Assembly: GCF_048323695.1 (NCBI RefSeq)
Contig: NZ_JBLWFT010000001.1
Coordinates: 1,025,734 to 1,089,733 of the forward strand
From: Aquisalimonas sp007126095
GTDB taxonomy: Bacteria > Pseudomonadota > Gammaproteobacteria > Nitrococcales > Aquisalimonadaceae
Reading direction: 5' to 3'
DNA length: 64,000 nt
Shown: in pieces, positions 26,130 through 35,108 of the stretch
Position numbering within the stretch: position 1 is the first letter of the stretch
Layout of the letters: every line of letters starts with the position of its first letter
The notes under the pieces: generated by a model
Told to the model about the DNA's origin: nothing
Database searches by the model: none
What the model saw: only the letters and a program-made list of their open reading frames with translations
Program-made: the position numbers and the translations under genes

Positions 26130-27277
26130 GGCTGGGTCGCCTGCTCCCGCTCGGCCCGTTTCTGCCGTCGCCGCGTGCGATCGGCCACCTTGCCGACCAA
26201 CTGGCCGCAGGCACCGTCGATGTCGTCACCGCGGGTCTTGCGGGTAGTGGAGACGAGCCCGGCATTGCTCAGAATGTTGCTGAACGCCCGGATCCGCTCA
26301 TCGCTGGAGCGCTCATAGGGTGCCTCCGGAAACGGATTGAACGGAATCAGGTTCACCTTGGACGGAATGCCTTTCAGCAGCCGGGCGAGCTGACGCGCAT
26401 GGTCGTCGGAGTCGTTCACCCCGTCGAGCATGACGTACTCCCAGGTGATGCTCCGATGCGGCTTGTCGGCGATGTAGCGGCGGCAGGCCGCCAGCAAATC
26501 CGCGATGGGGTGCTTCTTGTTGATCGGCACCAGCTCGTCGCGCAGCGCGTCGTTGGGCGCATGCAGTGACACGGCCAGGCTGATGTCACTCACTTCCGTG
26601 AGCTTGTCCAGATACGGTATGACGCCGGAGGTACTCAGAGTGACGCGCCGTTTGGAGAGACCGTAGGCGTGGTCGTCCTTCATGAGCTCCGAGGCGGGCA
26701 CGACGTTCTTGAAGTTGAGCAGAGGCTCGCCCATGCCCATGAACACCACGTTGGTCACCTGCCGCCCGGTGCCCTCCTTCTCGAGCATGCGCCAGACATA
26801 CCACAGCTGGCCGATGATCTCGGCCGTGGAGAGGTTGCGATTGAAGCCCTGATACCCAGTGGAGCAGAAAGTGCATTCCAGGGCGCACCCAACCTGGGAG
26901 GAAATGCACAGGGTCTCGCGGCTCTTCTCCGGGATCAGAACCGCCTCGATGGCGTTGGAGCCGTCGAGCTGCAGAAGCCACTTGCGGGTACCGTCCGTAG
27001 ACTCCTGGTCCATGACCGGCTCGGGCACCCGCACCTCGGCCATCTCCGCAAGCTTGGCACGCAGTGACTTGCTGAGGTCGGTCATGTCGTCGAAGTTGGT
27101 CACGCCGCGGGCGTGGACCCATTTGAGAATCTGGGACGCGCGAAAGGGCTTCTCGCCCATCTCGGCGAAAAGCCCTTCGAGCCCCTTGCGGTCGAGGCCC
27201 AGGAGATTCAGCTTCTCCGGGGCCTGGCCCGTTTTCGCGCCGTTCTCGGCGACAACCTTAACGGGAACAGATTTCAT
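26126..27277 (-). CDS. rlmN: Dual-specificity RNA methyltransferase RlmN
   Basis: RlmN is a radical-SAM enzyme that methylates C2 of A2503 in 23S rRNA and A37 in some tRNAs. The 383-aa protein has the radical-SAM motif CALECTFC (CX3CX2C) within QVGCALECTFCSTG, plus GMGEPLLNF and SLHAPND. A C-terminal Cys in STTRKTRGDDIDGACGQL matches the mechanistic methyl-carrying/resolving region. ATG 27277 is chosen; the frame extends upstream inside ndk without similarity. It overlaps the ndk stop by 20 bp. Confidence 0.96.
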   Translation of the reverse strand: MKSVPVKVVAENGAKTGQAPEKLNLLGLDRKGLEGLFAEMGEKPFRASQILKWVHARGVTNFDDMTDLSKSLRAKLAEMAEVRVPEPVMDQESTDGTRKWLLQLDGSNAIEAVLIPEKSRETLCISSQVGCALECTFCSTGYQGFNRNLSTAEIIGQLWYVWRMLEKEGTGRQVTNVVFMGMGEPLLNFKNVVPASELMKDDHAYGLSKRRVTLSTSGVIPYLDKLTEVSDISLAVSLHAPNDALRDELVPINKKHPIADLLAACRRYIADKPHRSITWEYVMLDGVNDSDDHARQLARLLKGIPSKVNLIPFNPFPEAPYERSSDERIRAFSNILSNAGLVSTTRKTRGDDIDGACGQLVGKVADRTRRRQKRAEREQATQP

Positions 27278-27683
27278 CGGCCTTGAAGAAATACTCGATC
27301 TCCTGCGCCGCCGTTTCCGGTGCATCGGAACCGTGCGCCGCGTTGGCGTCAATGCTCTCGGCGTAGTCGTGCCGGATGGTGCCGGCCAACGCTTCCTTGG
27401 GGTTGGTCGCCCCCATGATGTCGCGATTCTTGCGGATGGCGTCCTCGCCCTCGAGCACCTGCACCATCACGGGCCCGGAAATCATGAAGCCGACCAGATC
27501 GTTGAAGAACGGGCGGTCCTTGTGTACTGCATAGAACCCCTCCGCCTGCTCCCGGCTCATGTGAACCATGCGGGCAGCAACGATTTTCAGACCGGCTTTC
27601 TCGAACCGGGTGTACAGCTCACCGATGACGTTCTTGGCGACGGCATCCGGCTTGATGATGGAAAGGGTACGTTCAACGGCCAT
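27258..27683 (-). CDS. ndk: Nucleoside diphosphate kinase
   Basis: Ndk moves the gamma phosphate between nucleoside triphosphates and diphosphates through a phosphohistidine. The 141-aa protein starts MAVERTLSIIKPDAV, a canonical start. The catalytic His is in NAAHGSDAPE near residue 117. Length is standard. It heads the ndk-rlmN-pilW-rodZ-hisS-yfgM-bamB run and overlaps rlmN by 20 bp, so translation is probably coupled. Confidence 0.97.
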   Translation of the reverse strand: MAVERTLSIIKPDAVAKNVIGELYTRFEKAGLKIVAARMVHMSREQAEGFYAVHKDRPFFNDLVGFMISGPVMVQVLEGEDAIRKNRDIMGATNPKEALAGTIRHDYAESIDANAAHGSDAPETAAQEIEYFFKADEICSR

Positions 27684-27882
27684 CCGGTTACTCCGTAACT
27701 TAGTTGATTTGTCCGAGGACAACTGTGGACTGGATCATAAACAGGAACGTCTCCGGCATCCCCGATCAGACCGGGGCGCCGAGAGAATTCGCAAGGCGCG
27801 CTAGTGTACCGCCTGCGCAGGTAGGCGGCAATTTGCAGGCAATCCGGTAACGCCTTTCCCCGCTGCCGCGGCGATCAGGCGC

Positions 27883-28206
27883 TCAGACCGTGAAGCTCTC
27901 TCCGCAGCCGCACATGTCCTTGACATTGGGGTTGCGGAAATCGAACCGCTGATTCAGCCCTTCACGCACAAAATCCACCTCCGTTCCTTCCAGGAACGGC
28001 AGACTCTTGCGGCTGATGACGATGCGGATCCCGTGCTGCTCGAAGGTCACGTCGTTGTCGTTGACGCCTTCGGCATAGTCGACGGTGTACATGAACCCGG
28101 AGCACCCGCTGGTGCGAACACCAAGACGCACACTGTGGTCATGGCCTTCCTTTGCGGCGTGCGCTTTGACATGCCGGGCAGCGGCTTCGGTCAGTTGGAT
28201 CGCCAT
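27883..28206 (-). CDS. iscA: A-type iron-sulfur carrier protein IscA
   Basis: The 107-aa protein is an A-type carrier that receives and passes on iron-sulfur clusters. The three ligand cysteines are present: SGCSG near residue 35 and MCGCGESF near 99 and 101. The N-terminal ITLTEAAA-like start (IQLTEAAARHV) is normal. It follows the IscU-like gene by 17 bp on the same strand. hscB, hscA and fdx, which normally come next in an isc operon, are absent; ndk follows instead. Confidence 0.93.
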   Translation of the reverse strand: MAIQLTEAAARHVKAHAAKEGHDHSVRLGVRTSGCSGFMYTVDYAEGVNDNDVTFEQHGIRIVISRKSLPFLEGTEVDFVREGLNQRFDFRNPNVKDMCGCGESFTV

Positions 28207-28223
28207 TGCGTGCTACCTCCAGA

Positions 28224-28604
28224 TCAAGTTTGCCGTTCCAGATCCGCCAGCGCCCGCCGGAAAGCGTCCTCCACGACGAGCACATCGGACACGGCCTGGG
28301 CCGGAAGTTCCAGCGCCTCGCAGATACCCGGCGCCGTCCAGCCTGCCGCGCTGCCGGGTGTGCTCCCGAACACGGCTTCCGACAGCCAGCTGGCCGCCGC
28401 GATGGCCTCGGGTGGCCCGAGGCAGAGCCACGCCACCGGACCCAACCGAAGATCCGAGGTGGCGGCAATCTGGAACTCCACTTCAATTCCTGATTGTACA
28501 TGACCCGCGCAACCCCTGCCGATCAGCCCGGTCGCGGCATCCAGCCGCCCGGCGTTACGCGGCGCCTCGAAATGCGCCCGGGCCAGTTCCGGCAACGGCA
28601 TCAT
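28224..28604 (-). CDS. IscU-like scaffold homologue lacking the canonical ligand cysteines
   Basis: The 126-aa protein aligns end to end with IscU: HFEAPRNAG near 11-19 matches HYENPRN, EVEFQI matches MKLQI, and AIAAASWLSEAV matches the AIASSSLVTEWV helix. In an ungapped alignment the three ligand positions are changed: Cys37 becomes Ser (QSGIE), Cys63 becomes Pro (LGPPEA) and Cys106 becomes Asp (VSDVLVVEDA). Asp39 is also lost. Three other cysteines (32, 61, 95) exist at shifted positions. It starts with a good AGGAG site and overlaps iscS by 4 bp. It may be a regulator, a divergent scaffold or a sulfur acceptor; classical scaffold activity is doubtful. Confidence 0.8.
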   Translation of the reverse strand: MMPLPELARAHFEAPRNAGRLDAATGLIGRGCAGHVQSGIEVEFQIAATSDLRLGPVAWLCLGPPEAIAAASWLSEAVFGSTPGSAAGWTAPGICEALELPAQAVSDVLVVEDAFRRALADLERQT

Positions 28605-29863
28605 CTGCTCTCCTTTGACGCGCCAGCGGGCTGCGGGTTCCGCCGATACAGCGCGTCCAGCGACTGCCCGTCGCGGTAGCGCGGCCACGCGGGCGACAGG
28701 GCGCGGAGCCGCTGGATGGATGCCCCCACGCGGGCCACTGCGGCATCCACCGATTCTCGGGTGCTCCAGCGGCCCAGGCTGAACCGCAGCGTGCTGTGTG
28801 CGAGCGCGTCGGGAACCCCCATGGCGCGCAGTACGTGTGAGGCAGCCTGGTCGGAAGAGCTGCAGGCGGACCCCGCCGAGATGCCCAGCCCGTCCAGATC
28901 CGCCTGCAGCGCATCGCCGTTGACGCAGCCAATGCTCACGTTGAGTACGTGGGGGCTGCCGTTCGCCTGACCGTTGACCTGAACCGCCCCCAGGTCCACC
29001 AGCTGCTCGCGCAGATGATCCCGCAGACCGCGCAACCGGGCCGGCTCGTGCTCCATGTCCGCCATGGTCAGCGCGCACGCCTCGCCCATGCCGGCGATCA
29101 GATGCGGCGCCAGGGTGCCGGGCCGCACTCCGTCCTGCTGTCCGCCGCCGTGGAACAGCGGCGACAATCGCACTCGCGGTCGCCGCCGCACCCACAACGC
29201 ACCCACGCCTTTGGGGCCGTAGATCTTGTGGCCCGACAGCGCGAGCAGATCGATGCCCCAGGCATCGGCGCACAGTGGCAATCGGCCGGCGCTCTGCGCT
29301 GCATCCACATGGAAACGGGCGGGGTGTTGCCGAAGGCGTTCGCCGATGGCGGCAATGTCGTTCACGGCACCGGTTTCGTTGTTCACGTGCATCAGGGAGA
29401 CCAGCACGGTGTCGTCCCGCAGCGCCTCCCCCACCTGCTCCACGGTTACGGCGCCATCGGGGCCCGGTGGCAACAGCGTGACCTCCATGCCTTCCCGTTC
29501 GAGCTGCTCCAGCGCACCCAGCACCGCGGCATGCTCGGTGCGCGCCGAAATCACGTGGTTACCCCGGCCGCGCTCCCGGGCGAAACGGCCGACGCCGAGA
29601 ACCGCCAGGTTGTCGGATTCGGTGGCGCCGGAGGTCCAGACCACCCCGTCCGCCGGCGCCCCAATCAGCGCCCCCACCTGGCCGGCGGCGGCGTCGATCA
29701 GGTGCGCGGCGTCCACGCCCCAGCGGTGCCGGGACGACGGATTGCCGAACACCCCGTCGATCTGCAGGCAAGCCGCCATACGCGCCGCCACCTCCGGCGC
29801 CACCGGCGTGGTTGCGGCGTAGTCCAGATAGAGCAGTTCGGCGTCACCGGGCACTGTCGTCAT
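28601..29863 (-). CDS. iscS: Cysteine desulfurase (IscS/NifS family)
   Basis: This PLP enzyme removes sulfur from cysteine for iron-sulfur cluster and thio-cofactor synthesis. The 420-aa protein has YLDYAATTP, the ATESDNLA PLP-contact region, HVNNETG, the Schiff-base Lys in ALSGHKIYGPKG, and the mobile-loop Cys in GSACSSSD. The loop length is that of group I enzymes. About 20 C-terminal residues extend beyond E. coli IscS in a different sequence. ATG 29863 overlaps cysE by 20 bp, so cysE, iscS, the IscU-like gene and iscA should form one transcript. Confidence 0.92.
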   Translation of the reverse strand: MTTVPGDAELLYLDYAATTPVAPEVAARMAACLQIDGVFGNPSSRHRWGVDAAHLIDAAAGQVGALIGAPADGVVWTSGATESDNLAVLGVGRFARERGRGNHVISARTEHAAVLGALEQLEREGMEVTLLPPGPDGAVTVEQVGEALRDDTVLVSLMHVNNETGAVNDIAAIGERLRQHPARFHVDAAQSAGRLPLCADAWGIDLLALSGHKIYGPKGVGALWVRRRPRVRLSPLFHGGGQQDGVRPGTLAPHLIAGMGEACALTMADMEHEPARLRGLRDHLREQLVDLGAVQVNGQANGSPHVLNVSIGCVNGDALQADLDGLGISAGSACSSSDQAASHVLRAMGVPDALAHSTLRFSLGRWSTRESVDAAVARVGASIQRLRALSPAWPRYRDGQSLDALYRRNPQPAGASKESR

Positions 29864-30653
29864 CGCCCCCCGACTCCGCGGCCTCCTCCTTCGACACGTC
29901 CGGGCCGCCGTTGCCGTTCTCGAACCGGCTGCAGTCCAGATCGGGAATGCGCGCATCCGGGAGCCTCCCACCCAGATCGCGGACGGCCTGACACATCTCC
30001 ACCAGACGCTCGTCGGTCACGTGGATGTGGTCCAGGATCGAGTTGATCGCCTGGCTGACCGGGTCAGGCATGTCCGTGGTGCCGTAGGCGTCGAAACCGA
30101 TCTTGCGCGCCGTGGCCTCACGCTGGGGCGTTTTCTCGGCCCGCTGTCCGGCGACACGGGCGGGAATCCCGACCATGGTGGCACCCTCCGGCACGTCCTT
30201 GATGACAACGGCATTGGACCCCACCCGCGCCCCGGTGGACACGGTGACGGGCCCCAGCACCTTGGCCCCGGCCCCGACCACCACGTCGCTCTCCAGCGTG
30301 GGATGCCGTTTCCCCCGTTCCAGGCTGGTACCACCCAAGGTAACGCCATGATAAAGGGTGCAGTCATCGCCGATCTCGGCGGTCTCACCAATGACCACGC
30401 CCATGCCGTGGTCGATGAAGAAACGCCGGCCTATCCGCGCCCCCGGGTGAATCTCGACGCCGGTGGTCCAGCGGGCGAACAGGGAGATGAACCGCGCCAG
30501 CCAGTACAGCCGCCAGTTCCACAGACGGTGGCAGAAGCGGTGCCACAGCAGGGCGTGCAGCCCGGGGTAGCAGGTCAGCACGTCGAACGCGTTGCGGGCC
30601 GCTGGGTCACGGTCCCTGACGCACCGGATATCCTCTCGAATACGATTGAACAT
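29844..30653 (-). CDS. cysE: Serine O-acetyltransferase
   Basis: CysE makes O-acetylserine, the carbon precursor of cysteine, and so supplies the substrate used by the adjacent desulfurase. The 269-aa protein has an N-terminal helical bundle and a left-handed beta helix of hexapeptide repeats (TGVEIHPGARIGRRFFIDHG, GVTLGGTSLERGKRHPTL). The catalytic His and Asp lie in DHGMGVVIGETAEIGDD. A C-terminal tail of about 60 acidic residues lacks the C-terminal Ile used for complex formation with CysK. This is the form found in trmJ-cysE-isc clusters. iscR, normally next, is missing. Confidence 0.93.
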   Translation of the reverse strand: MFNRIREDIRCVRDRDPAARNAFDVLTCYPGLHALLWHRFCHRLWNWRLYWLARFISLFARWTTGVEIHPGARIGRRFFIDHGMGVVIGETAEIGDDCTLYHGVTLGGTSLERGKRHPTLESDVVVGAGAKVLGPVTVSTGARVGSNAVVIKDVPEGATMVGIPARVAGQRAEKTPQREATARKIGFDAYGTTDMPDPVSQAINSILDHIHVTDERLVEMCQAVRDLGGRLPDARIPDLDCSRFENGNGGPDVSKEEAAESGGDDDSAR

Positions 30654-30828
30654 TGGGGTGTCCTTGTCCGGAAAGGCAGGCTTCAGGCTCGATGCAGGCT
30701 GCGGGCAATACTCAGTCGCAGCAGCGACAACAGCAGCAACAGTGGCGTTGGCAACAGAGCCTGTGGGGGTGTCCGGTCATGGTGGCTTCATGTTAGCGAA
30801 CTCGGCGCCAGACGCACAATCGTCCGAT

Positions 30829-31578
30829 TCACTCACCGCGCCGCCGACGCAAAGTACCGTCCAGCCCTTTCTCCACGTGGGCAAGAACGCCTCTGAGAAT
30901 CTGCATCTCGTTGTGGTCGGGACGCGCACGCCCGAAGAACAGCCGCAACCGCCGCATAAGCGCCCTCGGGTTGGCAGGATCGAGAAAATCGATCCGCTGC
31001 AGCACCCGCTCCAGGTGCGCATAGAAGCGCTCCATGTCATCGGCGGTCGCCGGTGGCCACTCCGAGGTGGGCTGTTCCGGCGCGACATCGGCCAGCCCCG
31101 CCATTCTCAACTCGTAGGCCATGACCTGCACCGATGCAGCGATGTTCAGCGAACTGTAGTCGGGATTCGCGGGAATCTGGACCAGGCGGTGACAGCGATC
31201 CAGCTCCTCGTTGGTCAGCCCCACCCGCTCGCGCCCGAACAGAACCGCCACGGGCCGCTGCTCTGCTTCCGCGATCAGCCGGGGAGCCGACTCCCGCGGC
31301 GTCTCCACCGGACACGACAATGTCCGTTGCCGCGCCGACAGGCCCACCACCAGCGTCGTCCCCACCAGTGCGTCGTCCAGGGTCTCGTGCACCTGTGCGC
31401 GGTCCAGGATGTCATCGGCTCCCGATGCCATGGCGGTGGCATCCGGGTGCGGAAACTGGCGGGGGGTGACCAGGTGGAGGGCGTCCAGACCCATGGTCTT
31501 GATGGCCCGGGCCGCCGCCCCGACGTTCGCCCCCAGCGAGGGCTCCACCAGTACCATACGGACGTGTTCCGGGCGCAT
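30829..31578 (-). CDS. trmJ: tRNA (cytidine/uridine-2-prime-O)-methyltransferase TrmJ
   Basis: TrmJ methylates the ribose at position 32 of several tRNAs with SAM. The 249-aa protein is a SPOUT enzyme: VRMVLVEPSLGANVGAAAR at the start, GRERVGLTNEEL and IPANPDYSSLNIAASVQ forming the knot. A C-terminal helical domain with FFGRARPDHNEMQILRG is also typical. ATG 31578 gives the family length. It is divergent from suhB, the usual arrangement in gammaproteobacteria. Confidence 0.94.
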   Translation of the reverse strand: MRPEHVRMVLVEPSLGANVGAAARAIKTMGLDALHLVTPRQFPHPDATAMASGADDILDRAQVHETLDDALVGTTLVVGLSARQRTLSCPVETPRESAPRLIAEAEQRPVAVLFGRERVGLTNEELDRCHRLVQIPANPDYSSLNIAASVQVMAYELRMAGLADVAPEQPTSEWPPATADDMERFYAHLERVLQRIDFLDPANPRALMRRLRLFFGRARPDHNEMQILRGVLAHVEKGLDGTLRRRRGE

Positions 31579-31731
31579 CAGGGCTCCTGCTGCTTGCGTG
31601 CTTCGGATCGCTTGTTTTCGGGAGTGGCAGTGTACCGCCGTTGCCGCCAGAAGTAAGGCCAAGTTCAACCGGCGGTCCAGACCTGTTATTCTCCCGCTCC
31701 ACTTCCCAGGTCGACGGACTCAGACACCTCT

Positions 31732-32532
31732 ATGAACCCGATGGTCAACATGGCCGTGCGCGCGGCTCGCAGCGCCGGCAACCTGATTGTTCGCTCCATG
31801 GACAGGCTCGACCGCGTCCGCATCGAGTCGAAAGGGCTGAACGACTACGTGAGCGACGTGGACCGGGCGGCCGAACAGGAGATCGTCGGCACCCTGAAAC
31901 GCGCCTACCCGGATCACGAGTTCCTCGGCGAGGAAGGCGGCAGCCAGGGGCAGTCGGACTACGTCTGGATCATCGACCCGCTGGACGGCACCACCAACTT
32001 CATCCACGGTCTGCCCCACTTCGCCGTCTCCATCGCCCTCCGGGTCAAGGGCCGGCTGGAAGCGGGCGTGATCTACGACCCGATCCGCCAGGAGCTGTTC
32101 ACCACCAGCCGGGGCAACGGCGCCACTCTGGACGATCACAAGATCCGGGTGCGCAGCCACAAGAGCATCGAGGGCAGGCTGATCGGCACCGGCTTTCCGT
32201 TCCGGCAGCCACACCACATGGACGCCTACATGGGTCAGTTCCGGGCCGTAGTGGAGCACGCCGGTGACCTGCGCCGGGCGGGCTCGGCCGCCCTGGACCT
32301 CGCCTACGTCGCCGCCGGGCGTCTGGACGGCTACTGGGAAATCGGCCTGCAGCCCTGGGACGTGGCGGCCGGTGCACTGCTGGTCCGTGAGGCGGGCGGT
32401 GTGGTCGGCGACTTCAACGGCAGCGAACGCTACATGGACAACGGCAATATCGTCGCCGGCAGCCCCAAGCTGTTCCACAATCTTCTCCAGCACGTACGCC
32501 CGCACTGCACGCCGGCGCTGCTCAACGGCTGA
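31732..32532 (+). CDS. suhB: Inositol-1-monophosphatase SuhB
   Basis: SuhB hydrolyses inositol phosphates and is a component of rRNA antitermination complexes. The 266-aa protein has the metal-binding motifs FLGEEGG, WIIDPLDGTTNFIHG and, near the C-terminus, QPWDVAAGALLVREAGG. These are the Mg-binding residues of the family. Length matches E. coli SuhB. The start at ATG 31732 has no strong ribosome site; a second in-frame ATG lies at 31741. It is divergent from trmJ. Confidence 0.95.
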   Translation: MNPMVNMAVRAARSAGNLIVRSMDRLDRVRIESKGLNDYVSDVDRAAEQEIVGTLKRAYPDHEFLGEEGGSQGQSDYVWIIDPLDGTTNFIHGLPHFAVSIALRVKGRLEAGVIYDPIRQELFTTSRGNGATLDDHKIRVRSHKSIEGRLIGTGFPFRQPHHMDAYMGQFRAVVEHAGDLRRAGSAALDLAYVAAGRLDGYWEIGLQPWDVAAGALLVREAGGVVGDFNGSERYMDNGNIVAGSPKLFHNLLQHVRPHCTPALLNG

Positions 32533-32605
32533 TCCTTTCCGCCCCCGTGTGTCGAAGGTTATGCTGTAACGCATTCGGTCACTCAATTGCGAAGGAAGTC
32601 TACCT

Positions 32606-33664
32606 ATGATGCTTCGGGGACTGGCCCTGGCGGGTCTGCTGTTCGGTGCGGAGATCGGTGCAGCCCAGGCGGGTGGCTGGCATGCGGTTGCCTTTATGTA
32701 TCACCGCTTCGGCGAAGACGACTACCCCTCCACCAGTATTTCCGTTGATGCCTTCGAGGCCCACCTGGACCACCTTGAAGAGGAATACACCATCTGGCCC
32801 ATGGAGCGGATCGTCGAGCATCTGGAGAATGGCGAATCCGTGCCCGACCGCACCGTGGCTATCACCATCGACGACGCCTACCGGTCCGTCTACGAAAACG
32901 CGTTCCCGATCCTGAAGGAACGCGATCTGCCCTACACCGTGTTCGTCGCCACGGAACCGGTGGACGACGGGCTCTCCGGCTATATGACCTGGGACCAGAT
33001 GCGCGAAATGGAAGAGCACGGCGCGACCTTCGCCAATCACTCCACCACCCATGACTATCTGGTACGCCAGGGCGACGACGAATCCGACGAGGCGTACGCT
33101 GAACGCATCCGAGACGACATCAGGAACGCCCAGGACCGCATCGAGGAGGAGCTGGGCGAGCATAACGACATCCCCATGCTGTTCGCCTACCCCTACGGCG
33201 AGTACAACCAGACGGTTGCCGACGTCGCCGAGGATCTGGGCTACATCGGCATCGGACAGCACAGCGGCGCCATCGGACCGCACAGCCACCCCATGGCACT
33301 GCCGCGCTTCCCGATGGCGGATTCGTTCACGGACCTGGACGACTTCAAGCAGAAAGCGGGCACGAAATCCCTGCCGGTGAAATCCATCGACCCCTGGGAC
33401 CCGGTTGCAGCCGAGGACAACAACCCGCCGCGGATGGAAGTGACCCTGGCCGATAGCGATGCGCGACTCAACCAGCTCGCCTGCTTTGTGGGCGGCCAGG
33501 GCAGCGTCGAAGTGGAATGGGTGGACCGTGACGAGCGGGTGTTCGCCGTGGAAGCGCCCGAGACATTGAACCGGGGCCGTACCCGCTACAACTGCACGGC
33601 GCCGTCGCCCGAGCAGGGCCGCTTCTACTGGTTCAGCCAGCAGTGGATCATTCTGCCCGACTGA
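32606..33664 (+). CDS. Exported polysaccharide deacetylase family protein
   Basis: The 352-aa protein has a signal peptide (LALAGLLFGAEIGAAQA). A NodB-type deacetylase domain spans about residues 25-230. It carries the metal and catalytic motif AITIDDAY (first and second Asp), the FANHSTTHDYL zinc His pair, and the AYPYGEYN motif. The C-terminal 120 residues form an extra beta-rich domain with two Cys. The family removes acetyl groups from GlcNAc polymers such as peptidoglycan or PNAG. No pga or other biofilm gene is adjacent, so the target is unknown. Confidence 0.88.
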   Translation: MMLRGLALAGLLFGAEIGAAQAGGWHAVAFMYHRFGEDDYPSTSISVDAFEAHLDHLEEEYTIWPMERIVEHLENGESVPDRTVAITIDDAYRSVYENAFPILKERDLPYTVFVATEPVDDGLSGYMTWDQMREMEEHGATFANHSTTHDYLVRQGDDESDEAYAERIRDDIRNAQDRIEEELGEHNDIPMLFAYPYGEYNQTVADVAEDLGYIGIGQHSGAIGPHSHPMALPRFPMADSFTDLDDFKQKAGTKSLPVKSIDPWDPVAAEDNNPPRMEVTLADSDARLNQLACFVGGQGSVEVEWVDRDERVFAVEAPETLNRGRTRYNCTAPSPEQGRFYWFSQQWIILPD

Positions 33665-33684
33665 TCCGCTGACAGGGGGCCGTC

Positions 33685-34962
33685 TCAGACCCCCATATCC
33701 TCCAGTGCCTGCCGCGCCCGCCGCCCGGTCTCGTCGTCAGACTGGGCGGCGGTGCGGTAATGCCGGATGGCCTGGTCGCGATTCCCCTGGGCACGTTCCA
33801 CGTTACCGAGATGGTAATGGGCATCCGCAGTGGGAAGCAGCTCCAGGCTTCTGCGCAGGTCGTCCCTGGCACCATCCAGTGCCCCGCGGTTCTCGCGGAC
33901 CATGCCACGCCGCAGATGATGGTAGAACCAGCTGTCGTCGCGCTCCAGCGCCCGGCTGTAAGCCGCTTCCGCGTCCTCCATGCGGCCCTTGGTCGCCATG
34001 GCATCACCGGCAAGCGCGTGGAAGGTTGCCTCGCCATCCTCCATCTCCAGGGCTTCCCTGGCCTTGGCCAGGGCGGTGTCCGCGTCGCCGTCCCTGAGGG
34101 CTCGTCGCCCCTCGTCGTGCGAGGCGTAGGCGGGTTTCAGTTCATTGATGGTTGCAATCCGCTCCTGGTAACGATCGCGGCCCCACTCCCCTTCCGCCCC
34201 GAGGCGCTCCAGCGTACGGCGGTTGTTCTCCACGCGCTCCTCGCTGGGCGGATGCGAGGCAAACAGCCCCTGTGCAAACCCGCCACCTCCACGGCCTTCC
34301 GACAGGCGGACGAACGTCTCCTGCAGGTCCACGGCAGCCTCGGGGTTGTAGCCGGCACGGTGCATGTAAACCATGCCGTATTCATCTGCCTCGCGCTCCG
34401 CATCCCGGGAGTACCGCTGGCTGATGAGCTGCGCACCCAGGCCACCGGCGAGCAGCGCAACGGCGGCATACTCCTGGCGCTCGGTTGCGACGCCGACAGC
34501 AATACCACCCGCCATGACCGCGCCCTGGAGCAGGACCTGCTGGGACTGGCGCTGCGCCCCATGGCGTGCAGCCGAGTGCACCACCTCATGCCCCAGCACC
34601 GACGCCAGCTCCGCTTCGGAATTCATCTCCGTCAGCAGCCCACGATTGATGGCAATCTTGCCGCCGGGCAGCGCCCAGGCATTGGGAATCGAGCTGTTCA
34701 GCACCGTGAACTCGTAGGGCAGATCCCGATCCGCCTCCGCGGCGACACGCTGCCCCACTTCCTGTACGTACTCCAGCAGTTCCCGGTCGAACGTGTAATC
34801 ACCGCCTTCCATCTGCCGCAGCGGCGCATAGTTCTCCTCGCCGACCTCCAGCTCCCACTCTTCACTGACCAGGCTGAACTGCCGCTCACCGGTCACCGGA
34901 TTGACGGCACAGCCAGTAACCATGGCAACCGCGAGGAACAGCCCGAGAATCCGATGCCACAC
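33685..34962 (-). CDS. M48 family metalloprotease with TPR domain (BepA-like lipoprotein)
   Basis: The 425-aa protein starts at GTG 34962, chosen because GGGAGAG lies six bases upstream and the next 18 residues form a lipoprotein signal ending in VTGC. The mature part has an M48 protease domain with zinc motif HEVVHSAARHG and the third ligand region READEYGMVYM. TPR repeats follow from about 290. This order matches BepA/YfgC, which degrades stalled LptD and BamA complexes, but BepA itself is not a lipoprotein. A role in outer-membrane quality control is therefore likely but not proven. Confidence 0.9.
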   Translation of the reverse strand: MWHRILGLFLAVAMVTGCAVNPVTGERQFSLVSEEWELEVGEENYAPLRQMEGGDYTFDRELLEYVQEVGQRVAAEADRDLPYEFTVLNSSIPNAWALPGGKIAINRGLLTEMNSEAELASVLGHEVVHSAARHGAQRQSQQVLLQGAVMAGGIAVGVATERQEYAAVALLAGGLGAQLISQRYSRDAEREADEYGMVYMHRAGYNPEAAVDLQETFVRLSEGRGGGGFAQGLFASHPPSEERVENNRRTLERLGAEGEWGRDRYQERIATINELKPAYASHDEGRRALRDGDADTALAKAREALEMEDGEATFHALAGDAMATKGRMEDAEAAYSRALERDDSWFYHHLRRGMVRENRGALDGARDDLRRSLELLPTADAHYHLGNVERAQGNRDQAIRHYRTAAQSDDETGRRARQALEDMGV

Positions 34963-35108
34963 GACACGCTCTCCCAGAGAAAACAATGTATGGAGGACCA
35001 TCTGCCGAATTTCACCACAGATGCGGGCCGCATGCGACGATCATGACCACGCCGGAGGCCGCGGCATGCCGGGGGGGCCTCGCCGAAACGGAGAGCGCCA
35101 GGCAGACT

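Noticed and set aside
30692..30796. Small plus-strand frame rich in Gln (34 codons) between trmJ and cysE
   Set aside because: It has no ribosome site and the Gln run comes from a CAG/CAA-rich stretch; it also lies where iscR would be expected but has no similarity to it.
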